Source: Rubricoccus sp038746605
GTDB taxonomy: Bacteria > Bacteroidota > Rhodothermia > Rhodothermales > Rubricoccaceae
DNA: 64,000 nt
Assembly: GCA_038746605.1 (NCBI GenBank)
Contig: JBCDKM010000007.1
Span: forward strand, 145,140 to 209,139
Direction: 5' to 3'
Both the position numbers and the translations under genes were made by a program. This document shows, in pieces, positions 58,273 to 64,000 of the stretch. The notes below the pieces were generated by a model, which had not been told where the DNA came from, searched no databases, and saw only the letters and a list, made by a program, of their open reading frames with translations. Each line of letters begins with the position of its first letter. Position 1 is the first letter of the stretch.

Positions 58273-58746
58273 ATGCGTCACCAGTTCCTTTCGTCTCTCT
58301 TCATCCCGCTGGCGGTCGTCGCCAGCGGTGTGCTCGGGGGCTGTGAGGAGCCCGTCGCGGGCGGCACTGCCGTAACAGGGGCGAAGACGGAACTCGACTG
58401 GAACACGTTGGACGAGGTGTATGTCGGCAGCGAGGACCGCGTGGTCTATCCCGAGACCGTCCGCGATCTCCACGGCCAGCCGGTCGGGATCACGGGCTAC
58501 CTCATCCCGACCGACGCGCACACATCGCCGAGCCAGTTTCTCCTCTCCGCACTCTCGTTCGCGGAGTGCTACTACTGCCAGCCCACCGGCCCTGGCACGA
58601 CCGTTGAGGTTCGTTCTGCCCAGCCGGTCCAGATGCAGACGACGGAGCAGGTCCACATTGAGGGCCGCCTCGTGTTGCTCGCACGGCGCGGTCCATACGA
58701 AGACGGTCTCGTCTATCGTCTCGACCGCGCCCGCGCTACCCGCTGA
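58273..58746 (+). CDS. DUF3299-like lipoprotein, copy 1
   Basis: A 157-residue lipoprotein with lipobox VLGGC (Cys24). The core reads ITGYLIPTDAHTSPSQFLLS then AECYYCQPTGPGTTVEV, with the CxxC of DUF3299-type proteins. These domains adopt an OB-like fold and occur beside Zur-regulated ABC transporters (for example PA4066 of the PA4063-4066 locus, from memory). It is one of four copies in this operon. A periplasmic metal-binding or transfer role is inferred from the CxxC and the context. Confidence 0.75.
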   Translation: MRHQFLSSLFIPLAVVASGVLGGCEEPVAGGTAVTGAKTELDWNTLDEVYVGSEDRVVYPETVRDLHGQPVGITGYLIPTDAHTSPSQFLLSALSFAECYYCQPTGPGTTVEVRSAQPVQMQTTEQVHIEGRLVLLARRGPYEDGLVYRLDRARATR

Positions 58747-58758
58747 TTCCCCAGACCC

Positions 58759-59193
58759 ATGCGTTTTCTCCCACTCGCGTTTCTTATCGCCTTCTTTGCT
58801 CCGGCCGCTTCTGGTCAGACGCTCCTCGAATGGAACGTCTTGGAAGCCGCCCAAGTCGTCCCCGCGCGAGGCGGCGGTTGGGCCGTCCGTCACCCGATGG
58901 CCGCAGTTCGCGCCGAGGGTGAGACGGTCCGAGTCTCCGGCCACATGGTCCCGCTAGAGACCGGCAGCCGGGTAACGCGCTTCGCCGTCTCACGGATGAC
59001 AGCCGAGGAATGCTTCTACTGCATGCCGAGCGCGAACGCGTTCGTCGAGGTCCAGACCGACCGGCCCGTCGCCATGACCACGGGGCGTGTGGTCGTCACG
59101 GGCACGCTGTCCTTACCCGCGCGGGGGCGCAAGTACGCAGGCGGGACCATCTACCGCCTCAGCGATGCTCAACTGACTCGGTCGCGACGATGA
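58759..59193 (+). CDS. DUF3299-like exported protein, copy 2
   Basis: A 144-residue protein with a cleavable signal (MRFLPLAFLIAFFAPAASGQ). Core: VSGHMVPLETGSRVTRFAVS then EECFYCMPSANAFVEVQ (CxxC-type FYC-x-P). It ends with TGTLSLPARGRKYAG and a YRLSDAQL strand shared with the other copies. It is the only copy with no membrane or lipid anchor, so it is soluble in the periplasm. It overlaps copy 3 by four bases. Confidence 0.75.
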   Translation: MRFLPLAFLIAFFAPAASGQTLLEWNVLEAAQVVPARGGGWAVRHPMAAVRAEGETVRVSGHMVPLETGSRVTRFAVSRMTAEECFYCMPSANAFVEVQTDRPVAMTTGRVVVTGTLSLPARGRKYAGGTIYRLSDAQLTRSRR

Positions 59194-59732
59194 CCGAACG
59201 CGTCTTCGTGCTTCTCTGCAGTCTCTGCGTCGCCTCCGTGCTCGGATGCGGAGCTGGGGAGGATGGGCCTGGTGAAACGTCGGTGACGCTTCCCGCGAGC
59301 ATGACGGGGACTCCCGCTAGCCCCGGTGCCTTCGGTGCTGCGACGACCCCCCGTCCGACCGTCGAACCGGTCGCGGGGTGGGACACCCTGTGGACTGCGC
59401 TCGGTGAGACGCCCCTCGGTCTCGATGGGATGACGAGGTCCGGCCCGTTCCCAGACGACGTGTCCGCCCTCGACAACGCCGATCTGACGGTTACAGGCTA
59501 CATGATGCCCCTCGACGCCAGCTCTGCCCCGAGTCGCTTCTTGCTCGTCGGCGTGCCGCTCGCGGACTGCGCCTTCTGTATCCCGCGAGGACCGGCGGGC
59601 GCCATCGAGGTGCTCGCGCCTGAGGGCGTGCCGGGGACCTACGAGCCCATCACGCTCCGGGGCCGCTTCCACGTCCTCGACGCCGACCCGAACGGCCTGC
59701 TCTTCCGCCTCACGGACGCCGCCCTGCTATGA
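59190..59732 (+). CDS. DUF3299-like lipoprotein, copy 3
   Basis: A 180-residue lipoprotein with lipobox SVLGC (Cys20). A ~60-residue low-complexity linker (SMTGTPASPGAFGAATTPRP) precedes the core VTGYMMPLDASSAPSRFLLV and ADCAFCIPRGPAGAIEVL, with CAFC as the CxxC. The ending LFRLTDAALL matches copy 2's YRLSDAQL. It overlaps the His-rich permease by four bases, so production of the two is coupled. Confidence 0.75.
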   Translation: MTERVFVLLCSLCVASVLGCGAGEDGPGETSVTLPASMTGTPASPGAFGAATTPRPTVEPVAGWDTLWTALGETPLGLDGMTRSGPFPDDVSALDNADLTVTGYMMPLDASSAPSRFLLVGVPLADCAFCIPRGPAGAIEVLAPEGVPGTYEPITLRGRFHVLDADPNGLLFRLTDAALL

Positions 59733-61189
59733 GTCCGCTCGCTCTCACGCTCGCCCATCTCCGTCGCCGTCCTTGGGGGACCGCCCTCAACATCCTGCTC
59801 CTCGCGCTGGGCGTCGGATCCATCGTGGCGCTCCTGCTCGTCGGCAGCCAACTGGACCGCGCCCTCGCGCGCGACGCAGAGGGTATCGATCTGGTCGTCG
59901 GCGCGAAGGGGAGCCCGCTGCAACTCGTGCTCTCGTCCGTCTATCACGCGGACGCGCCGACGGGCAACGTGCCCGAGGCGGAGGTGGAGGCCCTGATGAA
60001 CAACCCAGCCGTCGCGAGCTGGGTGCCGCTCGCGCTCGGCGACTCGTACCGAGGGCGCCGCGTCGTCGGCACGACAGAAGACTTTCCGGCGCTGTACGGC
60101 GCCGACCCCGCCTCGGGGCGGCTGTGGGACGACCTGGGAGAGGCAACCGTCGGCGCAGAGGTCGCGCGAGACGAAGGGCTCGCCATCGGTGACGAGTTGG
60201 TGACGAGCCATGGACTGACGGCAGGGGGCGAAGCTCACGGGGACGATCCGCTTCGCGTCGTCGGGGTGCTGGAGCCGACCGGCACCGTCATCGACCGCCT
60301 CGTGCTCACGTCGGTAGAGACGGTCCGTGCGGTCCACGACGACCATGAGCACGAAGAGGGCGAAGACCACGACCATGCCGATGATCACAGCGAGGCGGAC
60401 CACGAGCACGGCGACGACCACGAGCACGGCGACGATCATACCGAGGCGGAAGGGCACGATCACGCCGATGATCACGCGGAGTCTGCCCTCGATGATCCCA
60501 TTCTCGCGGAATCGGACCTCGAAGATCCTGCCCTTGATGGCCCACCCCCGCCGCCCGGAGCCGCCACTGGACCACCCGGATTCGGCCTTCCCGGGATGCC
60601 TGGAATGCCCGCGCCGGGCACCGAGCCGCAGGACGACGACGGCCCTGAGATCACGGCAGCACTCGTCCGATTCGCATCTCCCCTCGCGGTCGTCAGCTTC
60701 CCTCGGTTTGTCAACGCGGAGACCAACCTCCAGGCGGCATCGCCCGCTCTGGAGGCGCAGCGGCTCCTGGGGCTGCTCGGCGTCGGACTCGGGGCGCTCC
60801 GCGTCTTCGGGTTCATTCTCGTCGCGGCAGCGCTTCTCGGCGTCGCCGTCGGTCTGTACAACGCGATGCGTGAGCGTCGCGCGGACCTCGCGGTGATGCG
60901 CACGCTCGGTGCGACACGCGGGCGACTCGTGGGACAGGTGCTCCTCGAAGGCATTCTCCTCACGACCGCCGGGACCGCTCTGGGCGTCGCGCTCGGTCAC
61001 GGGGCGGTCGCGCTGCTCTCTGCGGCCTCGGCGGCGACTCGTTCCCCGCTTCCAGTGACAGCGTGGACCGTGACGCCTGCCGAGATCGTCGTCGTTGCGC
61101 TGGCGGTTGCGGTGGGTGCGCTCGTCGCGCTCATTCCCGCCATCCAGGTCTACCGCGCCGATGTGGCGCGCACCCTCGCGCGGTCGTGA
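59729..61189 (+). CDS. MacB/LolC-type ABC permease with periplasmic His-rich segment
   Basis: A 486-residue FtsX-family permease. TM1 at ~17-38 (TALNILLLALGVGSIVALLLV), a large periplasmic MacB-like region, then TMs 2-4 (VGLGALRVFGFILVAAALLG, VLLEGILLTTAGTALGVALG, AEIVVVALAVAVGALVALI). Within the periplasmic part, residues 203-249 carry fourteen His among Asp/Glu (VHDDHEHEEGEDHDHADD...), followed by a Pro/Gly linker. Such segments bind Zn2+ or Ni2+. In the PA4063-4066-type and Zrg systems a separate His-rich protein serves this role, so here it appears to be built into the permease. Confidence 0.88.
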   Translation: MSPLALTLAHLRRRPWGTALNILLLALGVGSIVALLLVGSQLDRALARDAEGIDLVVGAKGSPLQLVLSSVYHADAPTGNVPEAEVEALMNNPAVASWVPLALGDSYRGRRVVGTTEDFPALYGADPASGRLWDDLGEATVGAEVARDEGLAIGDELVTSHGLTAGGEAHGDDPLRVVGVLEPTGTVIDRLVLTSVETVRAVHDDHEHEEGEDHDHADDHSEADHEHGDDHEHGDDHTEAEGHDHADDHAESALDDPILAESDLEDPALDGPPPPPGAATGPPGFGLPGMPGMPAPGTEPQDDDGPEITAALVRFASPLAVVSFPRFVNAETNLQAASPALEAQRLLGLLGVGLGALRVFGFILVAAALLGVAVGLYNAMRERRADLAVMRTLGATRGRLVGQVLLEGILLTTAGTALGVALGHGAVALLSAASAATRSPLPVTAWTVTPAEIVVVALAVAVGALVALIPAIQVYRADVARTLARS

Positions 61190-61584
61190 GGCGCCGATGG
61201 CTCCGTTTGGGTCTCGCGGTAGCGTTCGTGCTGGGCACGGGCGCGTTCCTTGGGCAGACACAGCCCTCTACGTTCGATGACGCGTGGGCCGCTCTTCCAT
61301 TGCAAGCCGACTCCCTGCAGGGCGCGGAGGGGCGCGAGGTCACACTGACCGGCTACGTCGTCCCCCTCGGTGTCGGGGAGCCCGAGCGGTTCCTCCTCTC
61401 GCCATATGCGCCAGGGTGTCCATTCTGTGAGCCCGGCCTCGCGTCCGCCGTCGAGGTGGTCGCCGATGCGGCGCCTCCTGCGGGCGGTCCCGTGGTCGTG
61501 CGCGGGACCCTCTCGGTCTCTGCCGACACCGAGCCTCGGTTCAGGCTCCTCCACGCGACCGCTCGCTCCGCTCCGAACCTGTGA
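61186..61584 (+). CDS. DUF3299-like anchored protein, copy 4
   Basis: A 132-residue protein from the GTG at 61186 with an uncleaved-looking N-terminal helix (LRLGLAVAFVLGTGAFLGQ). Core: LTGYVVPLGVGEPERFLLS then PGCPFCEPGLASAVEVV, with CPFC as the CxxC. It lies between the permease and ATPase genes with four-base overlaps on both sides, showing that it is an integral part of the transporter operon rather than a bystander. Confidence 0.75.
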   Translation: MRRRWLRLGLAVAFVLGTGAFLGQTQPSTFDDAWAALPLQADSLQGAEGREVTLTGYVVPLGVGEPERFLLSPYAPGCPFCEPGLASAVEVVADAAPPAGGPVVVRGTLSVSADTEPRFRLLHATARSAPNL

Positions 61585-62231
61585 CCACGTCCCCAGCCAT
61601 GCCCGCCCTTCGGTTCCACGGTGTCCGTCACGCCTACGAGGCCCAGACGATTCTCGACCTCAGCCTCTCGGTCGAACCCGGACAGCACCATCTCGTGCTC
61701 GGTCCTTCGGGGAGCGGCAAGACGACCCTACTCCACGTAGCGGCGGGGCTCCTCCGCCCCGACGAGGGTCGTGCGGAAGTGGCCGGGCAGGATCTGTTCG
61801 CTCTTCCCGAGGCCCAGCGCGACCGCTTCCGCGGACAGCACATTGGGATCGTCTTCCAGGGATTGCATCTCGTCCGGGCGCTGACGGCCGAGCAGAACGT
61901 GGCGCTCGCCCGGTCGCTGGCGGGTCTGCCCCCGGACCGCGACCGGGTGCGTAGCCTTCTCGATGCCCTCGACGTGGACCATCGGCGGCAGGCGCTTCCC
62001 GAGGCTCTGTCGCAGGGGGAGCGCCAGCGTGTGGCCGTCGCGCGTGCTCTCGTGTGTAGCCCCACGCTCCTTCTCGCCGACGAGCCCACGAGCGCTCTCG
62101 ACGATGACCGCGCCGAGACGGTCGGTGCACTCCTCCTCCGTCTCGCCGAGGCGGAGGGAGCCACGCTCGTCGTCGCGACGCACGACGCCCGCCTGCTTCC
62201 GCTCTTCGACCATCGCCTCTCGCTTTCGTGA
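61581..62231 (+). CDS. MacB/LolD-type ABC transporter ATPase
   Basis: A 216-residue ATPase (GTG at 61581 coupled to the upstream stop, or ATG at 61599). Walker A VLGPSGSGKTTLL, Q-loop VFQGLHLV, signature LSQGERQRV, Walker B LLLADEPTSALD and H-loop ATHD fit LolD/MacB ATPases. It is the motor for the His-rich permease. Its role (metal uptake support or lipoprotein handling) is not decided by sequence alone. Confidence 0.93.
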   Translation: MTTSPAMPALRFHGVRHAYEAQTILDLSLSVEPGQHHLVLGPSGSGKTTLLHVAAGLLRPDEGRAEVAGQDLFALPEAQRDRFRGQHIGIVFQGLHLVRALTAEQNVALARSLAGLPPDRDRVRSLLDALDVDHRRQALPEALSQGERQRVAVARALVCSPTLLLADEPTSALDDDRAETVGALLLRLAEAEGATLVVATHDARLLPLFDHRLSLS

Positions 62232-63898
62232 CGCGCCGAATCGCCCTCGCTGCGCTAGCGGTTGTGCTGGCCGCGACTGCCAGCGCACAGACCACGCTCC
62301 CCGGGGAAGACGACCGTCCCACCGTCCAGGCCATCCGCGTATCGGACGGGTCCGTCCGTCTCGATGGTCGCCTGGACGAGGCCGCGTGGGCGGGCGTGCC
62401 CGTCGCGGATGGGTTCCGCCAGGTGGATCCCGAGGCGGGGGAACCGGCAGAACTCGCCACCGAGGTTCGCGTCGCGTTCGACGGCCGTGCGCTCTACATC
62501 GGCGCGGTGATGCGGGACACCCTCGGAGCCGAGGGGCTCCGCGTGCGCGACCTCCGCCGCGACTTCGATTACTTCGACAACGACCACTTCGCGGTCACGC
62601 TCGATCCGTTCGGGGACCGCCGCAACGCGGTCGCGTTCCAGGTCTCGCCCTACGGCGCGCTCCGCGATCTCCAGGTCCGCGACGGCGTGGACTTCAACCG
62701 CGACTGGGACGGCGTCTGGGACGCGCGAACCGTCCGGTCGGACTCCGGGTGGACGGTCGAGATCGCTATCCCGTGGGCGACGCTCCGCTACCCGGCCTCC
62801 GGCGTGCAGGCGTGGGGGCTCCAACTCTCGCGCAACGGTCGTCGCGTGAACGAACTCAGCGCGTGGAGCCCATGGCCGCGCCAGTTCAACACGTACACGA
62901 TGGCGTTCGCCGGAACGCTCACGGGCGTCGAGCCGCCCCCTCCGGGCCGCAACCTCCGCGTCCAGCCGTACGCGCTCGTCGATGCCGGACGCCTCGGCGA
63001 CGACCCGTTCACGGACGACATCGCACCCCAGATCGGCGGAGACCTCAAGTGGGCCGTGACGCCCACCACCGTGCTCGACCTCACCGTCAACACCGACTTC
63101 GCGCAGGCCGACGCGGACCAACAGGTAGTCAACCTCACGCGGTTCTCCGTCTTCTTCCCCGAGCGACGAGCCTTCTTCCTGGAGAGTGCCGACGTGTTCG
63201 ATGTGGGCGCCTCGGACAACTTCACGCCGTTCTACAGCCGCCGGATCGGGCTCGACGCCGGGCGACCGATCGGGCTCGACGGTGGCGCGAGGCTCGTGAC
63301 GGGTGGCGCCTGGGGCCGGGCGGGCGCGCTCGGTGTCCGCCAGAGATCCGCCGATGGCGTTCCGGCCGCGTGGTTCGGGGTCGGGCGGGCCAGCCTCAAC
63401 GTGGGCGCCGAGAACCGGATCGGCGGGATGATCGTCGCGCGGCACAACGAGGCGCTCGACGCCGCTCTCTCGGATCCGGGGTCGGGACCAGGCTCTGGCG
63501 AGCCGAGCCGGACGAACACCGTAGCCGTTGTGGACGGGTTCTCACGCCTCGGGCGGACCGGTGCTGTGAGCGGGTACGCCGCCGCCTCGGCCACCTCGAG
63601 CGATGGCGGCGAGGGCATCGCGACGCAGGTTTGGGTTCGCAACAGCGCCACGTGGGGCTACGTCGGGTTCATCCAGCAAATCGCCACCGCCGACTACGAA
63701 GCCGCGACCGGGTTCGTCTTCCGCCGCGATGTGCTCTACAACAGCCCCGCCGTCTTCCTTGACCTGCGGCCCAGGTGGCTCCCAGCCTCGGTCCGCTCCT
63801 ACGCGCCCCGATTCGTGGCCGACGTCTTCCACCGGCCGAGCGACGGCGCCTTTCTGCAGGCCGATCGCTATGACGATGTCAAGGGCTTGGACCGCTAA
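62228..63898 (+). CDS. DUF5916 outer-membrane protein, truncated by an insertion
   Basis: A 556-residue reading frame from the GTG at 62228 with a signal peptide (MTRRIALAALAVVLAATASAQ). Residues ~30-230 are a CBM9-like carbohydrate-binding module (VRLDGRLDEAAWAG, YIGAVMRDTLG, DHFAVTLDPFGDRRNA). A DUF5916 barrel begins with VNTDFAQADADQQVVNLTRFSVFFPERRAFFLE. Full-length members are usually well over 650 residues, so the barrel's last ~150-200 residues are missing. The frame ends in YDDVKGLDR just where a minus-strand transposase gene starts. The truncated barrel is probably non-functional. Confidence 0.8.
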   Translation: MTRRIALAALAVVLAATASAQTTLPGEDDRPTVQAIRVSDGSVRLDGRLDEAAWAGVPVADGFRQVDPEAGEPAELATEVRVAFDGRALYIGAVMRDTLGAEGLRVRDLRRDFDYFDNDHFAVTLDPFGDRRNAVAFQVSPYGALRDLQVRDGVDFNRDWDGVWDARTVRSDSGWTVEIAIPWATLRYPASGVQAWGLQLSRNGRRVNELSAWSPWPRQFNTYTMAFAGTLTGVEPPPPGRNLRVQPYALVDAGRLGDDPFTDDIAPQIGGDLKWAVTPTTVLDLTVNTDFAQADADQQVVNLTRFSVFFPERRAFFLESADVFDVGASDNFTPFYSRRIGLDAGRPIGLDGGARLVTGGAWGRAGALGVRQRSADGVPAAWFGVGRASLNVGAENRIGGMIVARHNEALDAALSDPGSGPGSGEPSRTNTVAVVDGFSRLGRTGAVSGYAAASATSSDGGEGIATQVWVRNSATWGYVGFIQQIATADYEAATGFVFRRDVLYNSPAVFLDLRPRWLPASVRSYAPRFVADVFHRPSDGAFLQADRYDDVKGLDR

Positions 63899-64000
63899 AT
63901 CATAGGCCTCACGCTCACGTGGTCCGCCTCGTACGGTCGCCCGTCCCGCAGCACCGCCGCCGCGACCCGCAGCAGCTTGTTGCCCACGTTGTTCAGCACC
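63870..64000 (-). mobile_element. Left edge of an insertion sequence, probably IS110 family
   Basis: From somewhere between about 63860 and 63894 the DUF5916 similarity is lost and minus-strand transposase sequence begins. The exact junction cannot be placed without the other end. The element continues beyond the window. Confidence 0.5.
63895..64000 (-). CDS. IS110-like transposase, C-terminal end (partial)
   Basis: Reading on the minus strand, the last 34 residues are VLNNVGNKLLRVAAAVLRDG followed by RPYEADHVSVRPMI and a TAG stop at 63895-63897. The 'NKLLRVAxAVLRDGRPYE' pattern resembles the C-terminus of IS110/IS116/IS902-type (DEDD) transposases. The catalytic domains lie outside the window, so the family call is tentative. 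Confidence 0.5.
   Translation of the reverse strand, partial: VLNNVGNKLLRVAAAVLRDGRPYEADHVSVRPMI

Noticed and set aside
60331..60480. His/Asp repeat in the permease as a frameshift or separate small gene
   Set aside because: The frame runs through without a stop, and the transmembrane segments after it are in the same frame.

Overview
The window comes from a high-GC, didermic, aerobic bacterium that I would place in the Rhodothermota, probably Rubricoccaceae (Rubrivirga/Rubricoccus-like). The placement is inference. It rests on two T9SS-type C-terminal sorting domains, TonB receptors with carboxypeptidase-like N-termini, two ECF sigma (TIGR02999-like) plus TPR-kinase pairs, and a DUF5916 barrel. 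No rRNA or tRNA is visible. Coding density is high and no gap between genes exceeds about 300 bases.

Layout. 1-3403: the tail of a nitrilase-family amidase, then a minus-strand sigma factor/Ser-Thr kinase pair. 3484-11307: secreted proteins, namely a large lipase-like alpha/beta hydrolase, two small paralogues with PG-rich tandem repeats, an OmpA-domain protein and a protein made of five tandem copies of an unrecognised domain. 11351-14113: a membrane MutS-like ATPase divergent from clpP. 14253-14655: a GIY-YIG nuclease gene bracketed by a near-perfect inverted repeat, a likely small mobile element. 14819-23505: an S9 peptidase and two T9SS cargo proteins (beta-helix; FG-GAP-like propeller). 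23569-28132: a second sigma/kinase pair and a secreted protein whose stop codon touches a 163-bp MITE-like element. 28422-33976: EtfBA, an acyltransferase, a PRC-barrel protein, and a thioredoxin/sigma/anti-sigma operon.

34144-63890: about 30 kb of uninterrupted plus-strand genes that look like a metal-homeostasis and envelope-transport island. It holds a His-rich exported protein, two paralogous SidA-like flavoproteins, thioredoxin-reductase-like and DsbA-like proteins, a MerC-type membrane protein, two COG0523 (CobW/ZigA-like) GTPases, an exported Fe/Mn SOD, a DUF2911-haloperoxidase fusion, an ABC exporter with two DUF3526 permeases, two TonB receptors with a DUF4374-like lipoprotein, and a FecBCD-type importer. 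It ends in a translationally coupled operon in which four DUF3299-like exported proteins surround a MacB/LolC-type permease with a periplasmic His-rich segment and its ATPase. The final gene, a DUF5916 barrel, is cut off by the end of what looks like an IS110-family element at the right edge.

Across the first 34 kb the gaps between genes repeatedly carry a palindrome with arms CCGCCTCGG / CCGAGGCGG. The same word is common inside genes on both strands. This, the GIY-YIG element and the DUF3299/His-rich ABC operon are the three signals most worth following up.
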